Source: Yponomeuta sedellus
Lineage: Eukaryota; Arthropoda; Insecta; Lepidoptera; Yponomeutidae
Assembly (NCBI GenBank): GCA_934045075.1
Contig: OW203751.1
Location: 2,119,822 to 2,183,821 of the forward strand
Reading direction: 5' to 3'
Length of the DNA stretch: 64,000 nucleotides
Below the pieces are notes generated by a model. It worked only from the letters and a program-made list of their open reading frames with translations. It was not told the origin of the DNA and searched no databases. Position 1 is the first letter of the stretch. Each line of letters opens with the position of its first letter. This document shows, piece after piece, positions 29,573 to 42,480 of this stretch. The translations under genes and the position numbers were made by a program.

Positions 29573-30475
29573 TCTATGGGCGATTGTGCACGAATGAGGG
29601 ATTTTACTGACAGCTATTAAAAAAAAAAAATAGTTCTAAAAGCTACGATGAGATGGCGCTGAATCGCAAGGGTTTACCTTTTTTTGTTTGTTATTGCTTG
29701 CCACAGGTAAAAACTTTATTGCTGTTTTGCGATTTCATCGTAGATAGAGTTCCCTCTACGGATTTCATCGACTGGAAGGAATCTAATCTGTGATCAACTG
29801 ATCCACGTCAACTGATCAACCATGATTTTAGCACGAAAATCAAATAACAATAATAATGCAAGAGCAAAAAGAAAAGAGGGAGGAAATTCCACGTGATCTG
29901 TGGATTGGGACCACAGAATAAACTGGAAAGTGGCATATCGCATTAAAAAACAAAAACCCTTACTTGAAAACGCCATCTACTGACAAATTAGGAACTACTT
30001 TTCTTAGCTGTCAGAAAAATCCCTCATTGTGAAGGAATTTTACTGCCCGAACATCCGATTTTATACGGTCCGAAGTGGCATGAAAAGAACGGATGATTGG
30101 CTTGTGCACTTGTCCGTCTTTACTCGGATGATACGCCTCAGTTTAGGGCAGTCTGGCGAAACTTCAAAAGAAAAAAGCAACGTACGAAACGCCCGTAAAT
30201 TTTAATGGCGGTACAACCTGACTACATGTTAGGGAGTTACAAAACGTCTCAGAATAATTATTGTTCTGAGTGCACAAGCATAAACACGTTTTTCATTGCT
30301 GTCATTTCGGACCGGAAAAAACCGTTCCGGAATGGTGTTAAAGTTAAATATCGGACATTAAAATTACGTAGAGTGCACAAACTAGTATATACATTATATG
30401 GCGTGCCATATCGGACCGTAAAAAATCGGACCACCGGACAGTAAAATTCCTTTTAGTGCACAGTCGCCCTATGGG
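29573..30475. mobile_element. Nested inverted-repeat element
   Basis: Outer ends ctatgggcgattgtgcac / gtgcacagtcgccctatggg. Inside are gagggattttactgacagct / agctgtcagaaaaatccctc (29600-30025) and ggaattttactg / cagtaaaattcc (30035-30450). This reads as one element inserted in another of the same kind. Confidence 0.7.
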
Positions 30476-30640
30476 TTAACCGTCTAGGCTGTGCCCATTG
30501 AAATGTCATTGTAAACCATGAATTGTAGTTACATGGAACGCGTAGTTGCGTTTTCTTCAGCGTTGGGCCCGTTTGGAATGATGCCTTGTTTTCCGTAATA
30601 AGTGTTTTTAATATTATGAAAACAATGATTAACTATTACA

Positions 30641-30770
30641 ATATTTTCGGGGCTTAATCGCGTAGTAATTTATTGCTATTTTTTACCTCGACGTTTCGAC
30701 GACGTTACCGTAATCGTGGTCACGATTAAGCCCCGAAAGTATTCTAATAATGAGTTCAAGTGGCGAGAGT
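30641..30770 (+). mobile_element. MITE (ttttcggggcttaatcg), with both ends
   Basis: tattttcggggcttaatcgc at the left and cacgattaagccccgaaag at the right; related to 2507-2640 and 56435-56572. Confidence 0.8.
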
Positions 30771-31189
30771 TTAAAATGTGTTATAACAATGATTAACTTT
30801 TCTACGAAATTGACCTCCGTTATCATCACAAGTACCCCCTTAGTATTATTATTATTTAATTATGTTCATTATTATTAATTAATTATTTTTGTACGTTTCT
30901 AATTAGTCCCTGTACATTCACTTTCTTATGTAATTTACTAAGTGTTAGAATCTCGTTTTTTACTTTCTAATTATAAAATTGAATTGAAAAGAAACTCAAT
31001 AGCCTTTAAACTTATTTTTTATTATTAAAGTATAACATAGTTTTAATGATGAAATAACACGATGAGTTGCCATATGTAATATGAAGTGAAGTGAATAAAA
31101 TATAATGCATTTACATACCTAATATGATATATTTTTGTAAGCCATGTTAGGTGTCTATTTATCTCGACCATTCAAGCTTATCCTAAGTA

Positions 31190-31502
31190 CAGAGTGCTTA
31201 GTGCGAATTTTTTAACTACTCCATCACGTAAACGTAAACTCATATTTCTATGGCATCGAGAAAGCGCCACCTATCGACAAGTATGGAAATTAAAGTTGCT
31301 GAGTGCGAGTTGTAATGGTTTACGTTGAGAAGTGAACACGTTTACCAGCCAAAACACGAATAAACGCGAGAGCGAGTTGTACTGTGACAGCGTTTTGCCA
31401 GTTCGAACGGTTAACTTACTCATACTCACTACTCAATGCTCGATTAACGCGGTAGTAAAGTTATTCGATTGGATCTGTCAAACTCGCACTAAGCACTCTG
31501 GA
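31190..31502. mobile_element. 313-bp MITE copy 1 (agtgcttagtgcgag)
   Basis: Ends agagtgcttagtgcgaattt / actcgcactaagcactct. Interior shared with 34468-34783 and 36778-37070, such as ctatggcatcgag and gaagtgaacacgtttaccag; clearly the same family with few differences. Confidence 0.9.
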
Positions 31503-31616
31503 CAGACGGCAATAGTCTTGAAAGTAGTCGCGTAATTAGTAAAAGGGACCTAGGGCGAGTGCGAGCGAAATGTCGTAAAATAAACCTTAATTACTTAAGT
31601 TAGAGACTAGAATAGC

Positions 31617-31765
31617 ATAACGTGACCTCGCGCCTTTATCCCAGAGGGGTAGGCAGAGATCAGGGACTGCCACTTGCCACGATCCTGACAGATCACCTTC
31701 GCTTCATCAACGTTCATTAGTCGTTGCATGCACGCACGCACGCCGGTTCCGGGTACATTAAGTAG
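31617..31765 (-). mobile_element. LINE ORF2 C-terminal fragment
   Basis: Minus frame reads RLMNVDEAKVICQDRGKWQS then LISAYPSGI, as at 53495-53830. Confidence 0.75.
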
Positions 31766-32044
31766 ATTAGAATACAGCAAAACTTTTTTATGCGGCGAAC
31801 TTAATACCATAAGCATTTTCTACCAGTCAATCGAAGGAAGTAGACAAAAAAGCTTATCACCGACCCCGACTTTCTTTCGTATAATCCTACAGGTTATGGG
31901 CCCAGCACGCTTCCACTAAACAAATACCTGGAAATTCAATCGTTTGGCACCTCCATAATTACACCCAAGTTCGCTGCTATTGATCTTGGTCACCAATTCC
32001 AATTGAATCTGCCGTTTGAATGAACGGCAAATGCAATTTCAAAT

Positions 32045-32228
32045 CGATGTCAACCCTTGTATGTCTCCACTGCTGGGGCACGGGTCTCTTCCTGCATCGC
32101 CGGAAGGTTAGGCCATACTCCACCACGGGAGCCAGGTCAGGGTTGATGGAGGATTGTCAGACAGTGGCGGGCCTTACTGTCAGAAGTTATCAAGCCGCCC
32201 ATGAGGCCTCTGACATGGCTTAAGGACT
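32045..32228 (-). mobile_element. SINE-C 3' half
   Basis: Antisense from tcaacccttgtatgtctcc to ggcttaaggactgcca. Confidence 0.8.
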
Positions 32229-33335
32229 GCCACGACACCCATGATTGCGGATTATAAATTAAAGTCTTAGTCGTAAAATTAAGAGTGTTTTGTTTATAAA
32301 TAGGTCAAAAAATCGTTTATTTATTTATATTAAGCTACCGTATATTACCAAATAGACCAACTGGGTGGTCCCTGACAAGACAGAAATCTGCTAAAATGGT
32401 CCTTCATGACAAAAAGGTTAAGAGCCTCTTCTTTTGTTGGTCTGTTCAAAACCCGAAGCACTACATTGGATTGGTTTTTTTTCATGTGTATTGAGGAATC
32501 TAACTTCGCAAGTGTTTAAGGTTTATTTTTGATTGAAATCGTACTAGCCTCACAGCTTTACATACGTGGATATACCGAAAATCGTAGTTTACCGTAAGAT
32601 ATTATAGTGAAATCGCCAAAAAAAAACGTTCTTATAGAGATAACATTTCTATATGAACTTAATTAACGTTATACAGATAGATATAATATTACAGAGGTTA
32701 ATAATTTTGAGTTCTTTGATTTCCATCAGTGTATTTTTCTTTTCTTTTCATACATATCTCAATAGTTGCTAACGGTTGTTCTAGAAAGAACTCGATAATT
32801 GACAATAATATTTAAAAAACAAGTTTTCCAAAAATATTCACTCGCGACAAAATGCTACTTTAGGAGTCTTTTAGGATAAGTTTCTCTCAACTTTAAAAAT
32901 ACTTTTAAATAAATAAGGTCTTTTTCAAAAACTGCTTTAAGTAATCGAAGTTAAAAGGAATAAGGAATTTAAATTCATAATTGATTTTTAAAAAGTTTTA
33001 CATTTTATTGAAATGTGCTGGCATACTTAGTGCGGCTTTTTTAATTGAGAATTTTACTAAGTACTTTTTTTTCTTATTGCATCTGCTATCAGTCGCCAGA
33101 CTTTAATCAGATTGTTATAAAGATTGAATAGCGTTTGGGAGGTCAGACCACCGTCTGCAACTCCCTCATGAGTCAAGCACTTGAGGCCTCTTGAGTCTTC
33201 TTGAATAACCGGATGTATCCAGTAAGTTGGATGCCAGTATATTTGGGTGAATGGCAAGTAAATAGGTACTCAAGTAACATTCTGTCAAGCCCTTTGCTGA
33301 GAAAATAGTAGACAACACTACAGTTAAATACTTAA

Positions 33336-33663
33336 CTGGAACCCGCAACCTCTGGCTATCCGTGCCAGCGCTCTTCCAATTGAGCCAATGGGCGACTCAC
33401 CGGCTTCAGTGAAATTTCGAACCTCTACACTATTCTCTGTATGACGTACAGGCAGCGACATCTGGCTTAAGCAAATTGCATCACTTACAGCCCCGACTAC
33501 CTACCTTGCAGTTAGGTTTCACATCGAAACGATATCACTGTACCCACATGATTTTACTATTTTTATTGGCTCAATTGGAAGAGCGCTGGTATGGATAGCC
33601 AGAGGTTACGGGTTCGAATCCCGGCATGGGTGAAATTTTTAGCCTCTAAATAGGTTTTTAAAT
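33336..33663. mobile_element. SINE-A head-to-head composite
   Basis: Antisense part 33336-33555 (head, then 5' region to gttaggtttcacatcg), then a sense copy from ggctcaattggaagagcgc to the 3' end aataggttttta. Confidence 0.88.
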
Positions 33664-33860
33664 AACATTTACATACAGGCACATACATTGCTCCTGGCCC
33701 CACACTAGGATACCCTGTGTCTTGGGAACCAGAAACAACGACATCACAAACATGTAAACATCCAAGACCTGGGGTTTTTTTGTTCCCAGCCGGGACTCGA
33801 ACTCGGGACCTCTTGCATGGTAGGTAGATGCGCTACCGCTGCGCCATAGAGGTCGTCTGA
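33664..33860 (-). mobile_element. SINE-B copy, abutting the SINE-A composite
   Basis: Antisense copy, from acatacaggcacatacattg to the head (box B ccgggactcgaactcggg, ctaccgctgcgcca). Confidence 0.85.
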
Positions 33861-33861
33861 G

Positions 33862-34110
33862 GAGATCCGCAGAAGAACCCGAGTCACTGATACCTATAGC
33901 TCGAAGAATTGCTCAGTTGACGGGGCAGTGGGCGGGGCACGTAGCTCGAAGAACTGATGGCCGTTGGGGTGAAAAGGTTCAGACCTGGCGACCGCGGTCC
34001 GGACGACGCAGCGAGGGCAGGCCCTCCACCGTATGGTCTGACGACCTGGGGCATTATTACGTAAATATCCACGGAGATAGATACATAGATAAAACAGCGC
34101 TTTGAAACAC
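33862..34110 (+). mobile_element. Possible LINE polymerase tail
   Basis: Reads QLTGQWAGHVARRTDGRWGE then RRSEGRPSTVWSDDL, resembling the GHVARM.DGRWG...GRP..RW.DDL end of lepidopteran retrotransposon polymerases. Short and unframed. Confidence 0.65.
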
Positions 34111-34467
34111 ACACACATAAAGCAGATCACAATGATCATCTTAACAATATAGAATGTAAAATAAATCATAACAATCAATAAAATAGAATTATCACATTAC
34201 ACAAATAGCATTGAATTAAATCACAATAGTAAATAAAAATAGAATCATCAAATTAAATTCAAATTCCATCGTGATAAATAATTAATTAAAATAGTAACAC
34301 TAAATTTCGAATGACATTTAAATTTCTATATAAAATTCTCCAATTACTTCCATCAAATCACTTAAACTATAATATGGCTCTGCCGGGCCATAGGCCGGAG
34401 TTGCGTGACGTTGATTTTTTACTTTTTTTAAGCTACTCAGGCTGTCAAGTGAATACATTTTTTGACA

Positions 34468-34783
34468 CCCAGAGTGCTTAGTGCGAGTTTTTTAACTACT
34501 CGATCGCGTTAACGTAAACTCATATTTCTATGGCATCGAGGAAGCGCCACCTAGCGACAAGTATGGAAATTAAAATTGCTGAGTGCGAGTTGTAATGGTT
34601 TACGTTGAGAAGTGAACACGTTTACCAGCCAAAACACGAATAAACGCGAGTGCGAGTTGTACTGTGACAGCGTTTTGCCAGTTCGATCGGTTAACTTACT
34701 CATACTCACTACTCAATGCTCGATTAACGCGGTAGTAAAGTTATTCGATTGGATCTGTCAAACTCGCACTAAGCACTCAGGAG
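34468..34783. mobile_element. 313-bp MITE copy 2
   Basis: Ends agagtgcttagtgcgagttt / actcgcactaagcactc. Very similar to copies 1 and 3. Confidence 0.9.
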
Positions 34784-35447
34784 TCGTCTAAACGCGTCAC
34801 TCGATATAGTGGAGTGTTACGTAATAGGAGGGCTGGTTTAGGTGGCGGGGCGTCGCTGGATGCGGGCGGCACAAGACCGTGAAGCTTGGTAAACTGAGGG
34901 AGGCCTAAGTCCTGCAGTGGGCGTCGAATGGCTGATGATGAGGAATACTGACAGTCCTATCTCTTCGATTTTCTCAAAGAGCGTGACAGAACGTTACAGT
35001 GCTACACAAGAAATAAGTCTCGCGGACGTACCTGCGCAGATGACCAAATTTTGGATGTGCGGCAAGTTGTACGACCAATCAGATAGTTTCATTTTATGGC
35101 AGGCCGCGCGCCTTTGTTGCTATTGGTTGATTCAACGTCATCGATGCAGGTGACTATTAGTTTGGCAATATTAGCGTGAGCGAAATATGTAGCGCTACTG
35201 CGGCAATCAATTCTGCACCTTAACCGTATCGGTTAAAGATCATGTTGAATGTAGGTACTTATAGCTTCGGGTACTTTCGTTACACTTTTTCCTAGTCTGC
35301 GCGAACGAAGATTCCCGAAGGGACTTTTATGATGTGTAGTACTGTACTTAAGTATTTACTTAGTGAAATACTCAATTCAGAAACCAGCCCTTATTGAAAG
35401 TCAATCGTTTTGAGATTACGTTTCAGACTTTCCAATTTCCTACCTAA

Positions 35448-35640
35448 TTATACTATTTTTAATGCACTAACCTGTGCTAAGGACAATTTTAAAAACCTAT
35501 TTAGAGGCTAAAAATTCCACCCATGCCGGGATTCGAACCCGCGACCTCTGGCTATCTGGCACGGATAGCCAGTGGTCGCGGGTTCGAATCCCGGGATGGG
35601 TGGAATTTTTAGCCTCTAAATACTTAGGTTTTTTAAAATA
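35448..35640. mobile_element. SINE-A palindrome
   Basis: Antisense arm from gcactaacctgtgctaagg to ctctggctatc, then sense arm from tggcacggatagcc to aaataggtttt-type end (here with a cttag insertion). Near-perfect inverted repeat of about 70 bp per arm. Confidence 0.87.
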
Positions 35641-36365
35641 TTTAAGTACCTACTTGGCGAAGTTTTCAATTCATAAACTGGCCCTAAGTTTTGTCCCAAA
35701 TCATTTCATGTACTCATATTAGAACATTCCTACATCGACACGCTTCATATTCAGACACGGTCACAAAAACTTTCTATTTCCGTAGATATGTATATGTGCC
35801 TATATTAGATATATTAGGTACGTTGCAAGATCTCTTTCGAATTGTCCAATTACTCGATCGAAAAAAAAAATATTCAATACGGACATTGAATTTTAATTCC
35901 AATAAGTAAGCCGACGCTTAAAATCCTCAATTTCATACACTCTGGATGCGCTTAACTTGTAAGATAGTATGAGAATATTCTTGCTTCATGCACCGGAAAA
36001 AAACATATTTTTTTTTATCAAAATTAGTGTTATTTTTTGTTATTAAAATTACTTAAGAATAATTGAGAATTTCAAACTGCTCCTTATTGGACGTGGTTTA
36101 ATTATCGTTCTGAATTAACAGAAAATTCAGCTTAGGTTTTATTTCAATAACGCGTTGTATGTAAAACTATGATTTCTGAATCTTCGAAGCTTTAATACCG
36201 TCGTAAATATATTAAATAATAATTCTGTAGTCTTATCTATCTTAGATAAAGCTTAAGGGGCTACCGGTAGCGTCACTAGCGCCACGGAAAAAAAAACTTA
36301 AGTATACGTTTTTACAATACGGGACAATCATAAAGGAGACGGGCATTTCTGGGCCTGATTATATG

Positions 36366-36521
36366 AGCGCCTCACCGGCATCAGTGAAATTTCGAACCTC
36401 GTTACAATGCCGGTGAGTCGCCCATTAGCTCAGTTGGAAGAGCGCTGGCACGGATAGCCAGAGGTCGCGGGTTCGAATCCCGGCATGGGTGGAATATTTA
36501 GCCTCTAAATAGGTTTTTAAC
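36366..36521. mobile_element. SINE-A copy with inverted 5' scrap
   Basis: cctcaccggcatcagtgaaa (antisense, 36370-36405) meets sense atgccggtgagtcgccca and a complete tRNA-like head. Confidence 0.82.
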
Positions 36522-36777
36522 ACAGTACAATGACAAATTACAAATACAATGTAAACAATTTTTAATTAAAAAGAAACATGCAAGCAATGTCAGTGCACTG
36601 CGTTGGTGAAAGGACTCCACTCAGCATTTGTCACAATGAGGAATACCTTCTGCAACGCTGGTATTCTGTGTGCACCTAATATCTAAAACAAATAAAGAAC
36701 AAAAAACACTTACTTTTTATATCTTAAAGAGCGCTTTATCTACCTCAGTGATTCCCACAGCCGGGCACTTCGGTCTG

Positions 36778-37070
36778 GAGTGCTTAGTGCGAGTTTTTTA
36801 ACTGCTCGATCGCCTTAACGTAAACTCATATTTCTATGGCATCGAGGAAGCGCCACCTAGCGACAAGTATGGAAATTAAAATTGCTGAGTGCGAGTTGTA
36901 ATGGTTTACGTTGAGAAGTGAACACGTTTACCAGCAAAAACACGAATAAACGTGAGTGCGAGTTGTACTGTGACAGCGTTGTGCCAGTTCGAACGGTTAA
37001 CTTACTCATACTCACTACTCGATTAACGCGGTAGTAAAGTTATTAGATTGTCAAACTCGCACTCAGATCC
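36778..37070. mobile_element. 313-bp MITE copy 3
   Basis: Same ends at the left; internal deletions near the right (ctactcgattaacgcgg) and right end reads gtcaaactcgcactc only. Confidence 0.88.
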
Positions 37071-37074
37071 TGAT

Positions 37075-37550
37075 GCTGAAGATTCAGTCATTCGACGAGG
37101 TTCTTAAGCAACTCATTTGCTGTTAGGGCCGCCCGGCTGTGGAATGATCTGCCGGTTTCAATAAGGCGCTCTTCTTCCCCAGCTATCTTTAAAAACAAAG
37201 TTTATGATTTGTTTTTTTTTTTTTGTTATTGTTTTTCTTAATGTAGGTATGTCTTTCTTTTTATCCTCTTGCGGAACTTTATTGTAATATTGTAACTTTG
37301 TGTATGTTTATAATAAATTTCTATACCTATGTATTATTATATGTTATGGTTTATGTAAGTATAAGTATGTATATCAATATTCGTATTTGCACCAACTACC
37401 CGTCTCACTTTTCCCTCAGCAACTCTCCAACGTAGGTTGTCTGGAAGAAATTGCTCTAAGCACTAAGGCCGCCAATTGTACTGTATCTTTGTAGTTATTT
37501 TTTGTTTGTTTTTCTAATTCCTGGTGTACATACAATAAAGAATATTATTA
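37075..37550 (+). mobile_element. Non-LTR retrotransposon 3' end
   Basis: Decayed frame with WNDLPVSIRRSSSPAIFKN, then 3' UTR including ttgtctggaagaaattgctc and taaggccgccaattgtact shared with 4375-4835 and partly 52290-52360. Confidence 0.75.
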
Positions 37551-37984
37551 TCTTATAGATAATTATGAAAAACTTGCAATACTTAAAAAACTTTTTGTAA
37601 TATGTAACGAACTAAGTTTTTCTTCATTGGTGGTGCCAGTGGAATTCCTGTAGCCCCTTAAGACACAGAGAATGTTTACATTAATATACCTACTGTACCT
37701 TTTACTCCTTATGAAGTTTATATGTAAAAAGTAAGTTTAAGAGATGAATAAATTGGAAAATATTAATGATGTGCTGGCTTGTACGTATTAAAAATATTGT
37801 TTTTTAGAGTAGCCGAAACTCCAAAATATCGATATGAAAATAAAAGGAATATGAAATATCCATGGATTTTCATTACGAAGGTCAGGCTCTTATAAAACAA
37901 GTTATGATTTTATTCCATTAGTGACGCCAGTTAGCACCCCAAAGCGCCTTAAGCCCGGATTTACAGCAACACCTAGGGCCTAGA

Positions 37985-38295
37985 TCATCGTTATCATACT
38001 CTTGTATGTCCCCACTGCTGGGGCACAGGTATCTTCCTGCATCGCAGGAAGGTTAGGCCATACGTCCAGGTTGGCGGACGATTGCAAGACAGTGGCGGGC
38101 CTTACTGTCAGAAGTAATCGAGCCGCCCGCGCGCCCTGGCATGGCTTATAACGACAGCAATTACATGACAGCCGCCACCAATCGATTAACGTGCCTTGCG
38201 AAGCACGGAAGCGCTTGGAAAAAATGGCAATAGCGGTAGTGACGGGACGGTCGCCCATCCAGCATATGACCGCGCCCGTTGTTGCTTTACCTAGT
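37985..38295 (-). mobile_element. SINE-C near-full copy
   Basis: Antisense, reaching the 5S-like head (cggtcgcccatcc, gaccgcgcccgttg). Confidence 0.83.
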
Positions 38296-38908
38296 GATTT
38301 TTTTTAAAAACACATTTTCTTTTAAATACTTCCTTTTACTTTCTGGGTCACGGATTTGTCAATGAAACCACGAGATAATTGAAACAGGGGCATTTATTTA
38401 ATACAATACTCAATATTATAATAGCAAATATACAGAAAACATCTTATTCACACTAAATATCTAACTATACCCTCATTCCCAAGATATTCCAAGCTTTGGT
38501 TACACTTTCTATGCGGGTGGGAATAGAAATATTAAGACTACCAAGAAACTTTGAAGAAACACATTATTTTAAAAGATAAGGATAACGTTTACAGATCCAA
38601 GAAAGTTGCGGTCATGTAAAGCGTAACAGAATATGATTAAAACATTATGAATAAACAGCATTCATTCACAATTTCAGCACAAACATCGACATGTTTTCTT
38701 GTTTTTATTTGCAAAGTTGTTATTCGCAAGCGACATGTCTTGCCACTGCGGGTGCACGATGTCATCATTCACTATATGACAACCTTAGAGCGGACACACT
38801 ATGAATTTCTCAATGAAATAATATTTCTATTCCCAACTGCAGCCTTACGCGAAATGTTAAAAAAGAACATTCATCAACAACAGCCATCTTGAAAAACGTT
38901 AATGCTAC

Positions 38909-39168
38909 AGTCTATTTATTCTTACTTGTCCAATTTAGTAAACAAGATTCTACCCGTAAACTGTAACTTTTTAGTCCAAAACTGCCATATTTACATAAAT
39001 GAAGTAACTTGGAACACTCTTTTAGATAACACGCTGCCATTTTTATAAACATAGTTCATGATAGTTCATGAATTTGCGAGAAAATGTCTAGTTTAGGCAT
39101 CTAATCTCAATTTTAAGGTTAGAATCTTGTTTACTACATTAGACAAGTAAGAATAAATAGACTGTAGA
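38909..39168. mobile_element. 260-bp MITE with 45-bp inverted ends
   Basis: tacagtctatttattctta / taagaataaatagactgta at the ends, with cttgtc..aacaagattcta extending the pairing. Confidence 0.9.
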
Positions 39169-39222
39169 CCCATACACGGGCCTCTAAAACTAAAGGCATT
39201 TCACTTAAAAGTAGAATTGAAT

Positions 39223-39272
39223 AGATACGGCACAAATCAATTTGAGTAAAATTGATTTGTGCCGTATCTATT
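39223..39272. repeat. Perfect 50-bp hairpin
   Basis: tagatacggcacaaatcaat / attgatttgtgccgtatcta around a short loop. Confidence 0.85.
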
Positions 39273-40216
39273 GTAATATTTTATGTTGGTTTCTCTATTT
39301 TAATCTGTGCTCCAGGTGAGATTTCGTCGCTTAGCAAACACCGTTTAGGTCAACATTTTGTGGTTATGACCAAAGAGTTTATAACCACTAGTTTTGAAAT
39401 TTTAAAGAAAAATCCTTTCATTAAATCATTACATACAGTTTGGCAAAAAGTTTAGATATTAATTATGGCAACAATATCCATACTAAAGTCCCAAAAAGTG
39501 ACTTTTCTCCTTACAAAGTTTTGTTTTTAAATTTCTAGACTTTTTTGCCAAACTATACCTACTTAAGTACATAACGTTAAGGATGAATATTTTTTTTATG
39601 ATGTGTGGAATTAAAGCCGAAACAATGCCTGAGTTTTATAATAATTATGTAAACTCTGCTTACATAAAGGACTTTGAAAAGACTAAGTGAGGAGTTTTTT
39701 GTCGATTCTTTCTTTAAAATGATCTAGATTTTGAAATGGACACCTAGTTTAAAGTTGTAACGTTCATTAGGTCACTTTTTGTGTCCCTTTGAACAATACT
39801 TTTTTGATTTGATTGATTTATTTTATATATTTCTTTAATTTCTTTTTAATTAACATAGTTATGGGACACCACTTTTTCAATGACAATGGCTAAATCCGCT
39901 AAATAGCTGACCGGCCACGGAAAAAAATAATTGGCGGGAATGCGGAAATCCGATGTTCATTTGTTTCTTTTTTATTTTGAGATCAGTTTTTTTATGTAGC
40001 TTATAAAGATCCCACTGGAGGGCACAGTCCTTCCCTCGGGGAGAGAGTGTGGGCTTAATCACCACGCGTGCCCACCGTGAGTTTTGTTTATAGTTTTCCT
40101 TATATTCGTAATGAAATGCACAGAGTTAACCTCGGGTCAAGCACTTATTTAGTTCCTCGAACTATTGGCGTCCTCGCTACGCTTAGGCGCCAAACCTTAT
40201 AATAGTAAATGTTACT

Positions 40217-40266
40217 GCAAAAGCTTATGCATCCTGTTGGTGCGACAGGATGCATAAGCTTTTGCT
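40217..40266. repeat. Perfect hairpin gcaaaagcttatgcatcctg
   Basis: Inverse arm caggatgcataagcttttgc with an about 9-base loop; followed by ttttgcttttgc. Confidence 0.85.
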
Positions 40267-40709
40267 TTTGCTTTTTTAATAAAATAAAAATTAAATTTAA
40301 ACCCCGTCTCGAGACTAAATTTCACCACTAAGTAGGCTAACAATATATGTATATTCTAAGGAGCACTGCATATACTATTTCTCCTTCATTTGCCGACTCG
40401 ATCTGAGATTGGCAACCAATATTGGAGAAATTTATTATTAATTATTCCTGACCGGACACGGTCACTGAGATTACACGGCCCTGTTATGAAGACTAACTAC
40501 AGACAAACAGCCTCTCTGTTTGCTGAACGAGCGAATAATCTATTTAACTCCTGGAGTGATATTTTGGACATTGACCTATTTGATGCAAACAACCACAGTA
40601 AGGCAAAAAATCATCAAATATCATTTCGGTACCCTTTCGGACGCATGACCAAGTATCCATCCTCGAAAAGCTAGATAGCCGTATTGGTTGCAGAAACTGC
40701 TTACGAAAT

Positions 40710-41185
40710 TGACATTTAAATTTTTTATCATACGTATTTTACTGTCTTAGAGGAAATTAGTTACGAAATTTATCGACCCATATTTTTTACTTTCGGAAAT
40801 TCGATGATTTTCATTCATAATTTTCTGTTTGAATTTCGTCTTATTCTAAAAGGACGTAACCGCCAAATGACGTCACACATACGGCTTAATAATATTAACA
40901 CCCTTGACGCCTTTTTCAATTCAATTCCTAATTAATAGCTACCCTAGAGGGATTCTGCCAAAAAACCATTGGATTTGAAAATAAAATCTGTCATAACATT
41001 TTTAATATTAGGCAACGGTACCTCCTCATTCCACCGTATGTGTGACGTTATTACACAATTTTTGGTTTTTATTTATTTTCTCTAAAATTAAGCAATAATA
41101 AAAATTCTAAATATTTTTTTCGCAATCAAGATAGCAATATTAAGAAACGGTATTTTTAGTTTTGTGCGTTGTAAAATATGAAATG
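40710..41185 (+). mobile_element. 455-bp dispersed repeat (copy 2)
   Basis: Homologous along its length to 3890-4345, with an extra stretch near 40920-40970. Confidence 0.75.
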
Positions 41186-41507
41186 TTGTCAATTGAAAAT
41201 ATTTTTTGTATCTCCAGTAAGGTAGGGAAAAATTAGTTGTGCGGTGTTGATTGCTAAGCGACGATTTGAGGTCATATTTATTATAGAAGCCCAAAATCCC
41301 TAAAACACTCCTCAAACGCCTTTTTAATAGTCTGCGGTGAATGGAAACGGTGTTGTTTATTAAACCATGATTCCTTTTAAACACTCTTCGGATGCAGTTC
41401 AAATAATCTGTGGTTACGTCTTTCTTTCATAATTAACTTTTGTAATTTTTGCCGAGGGCAGTAAACTAACAGTTAATGCTTTCAAAAAGACGCCTGTCAC
41501 CTCAGTC

Positions 41508-41605
41508 ATTCGGGACCACGGCACCTGTAAAAGTGCCGAAACGTCGGAAAATTGTAAAAAATTATCATAAACGAGTGAAATCCGTATAAAAACAGTTTTA
41601 ATTAC
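41508..41605 (+). mobile_element. Short repeat with gtgccgaaacgtcgg, copy 2
   Basis: Matches 16895-16985. Confidence 0.6.
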
Positions 41606-41781
41606 GTCTTTCTCTTTACCACAGGTGTACGGTCAGCAACTACTGAAAGTACACGCACGATGTAAATTGCGGAAGTAGTAACAGAAAATAGGCGGACGGC
41701 GTAATTTACTTTTGCGATACATTACTTTTTCAGGCTTAGTTACAATTTAGCTCGCATTATAACCAACATTAACATTTTGTA

Positions 41782-41941
41782 AGACTTTTAGTCCGGATCT
41801 ACATACGGGTGTGTGAGACGAGCAACCGACGACGCGAGCTCCGTCTCTGCTCACCATGATTAAGCTCTGAGATCGGAGCGAAACCTGGTCGGACTCTTCC
41901 TATATAACAACACCCGTAAGTAGATCCGGACTAAAAGTCTA
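41782..41941. mobile_element. 160-bp MITE with 29-bp inverted ends
   Basis: agacttttagtccggatcta / tagatccggactaaaagtct, extended by the tacgggtg / cacccgta pair. Confidence 0.9.
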
Positions 41942-42318
41942 CAATGTGTTGTGCTTACGAAAGTTTTAGTTCAAAAAACATTAAAATTCAACAATAAACA
42001 GTGAAGTTTTTAAATAACACTTTTGATTGGTTCAAACTGCCCTCAACAGCTATAAGGAGTGCCAGTCTGTTAACATCAACACTTACTGTAGGAGTTCGGA
42101 GTAACTGAAGCTACTCCCTACAACAGGCTACTTATAAAATAAATCGGACTTTATTCATCACTCGAGTTCAAAATACAGAAATTTCGTTCGTACGTTCGAA
42201 AAATAGTTGGCACAGTTGTAAAGATTGCTCATGTTCACTTTTATATAGAACGTATTATAAAAAAGTTCTGATTTTTATTCCGTTGGTGGCGCTACTTAAC
42301 GCCCAAAGAGCCCTAAAT

Positions 42319-42480
42319 GCTTTTCCACGTGCACTCGGCCGCCGTCCGGTCGCCGGGCCGGGTAATGCATGAGCTCCGGTCGCCGGCCGGTCGTTGAGCA
42401 TGTTAAAGCTGTCATTGGAGCTCATACACTACTTTACTCGGCCCGGCGACCGGACGGCGGCCGGGTGGATGTGAAAAGGC
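42319..42480. mobile_element. GC-rich palindromic MITE
   Basis: Arms cggccgccgtccggtcgccg / cggcgaccggacggcggccg, ends gcttttccac / gtgaaaaggc. The interior includes a second inverted pair gagctc..cggtcgccggccgg. Confidence 0.88.

Noticed and set aside
34917..35153. 78-codon ORF starting MGVEWLMMRN
   Set aside because: The start overlaps a retroelement-like tail (ggcctaagtcctgcagtggg, gctgatgatgat); no support as a gene.
40390..40674. 94-codon plus-strand ORF as a small gene
   Set aside because: No recognisable domain, promoter, splice or neighbours; lies between MITEs. Kept only as unassigned open stretch.
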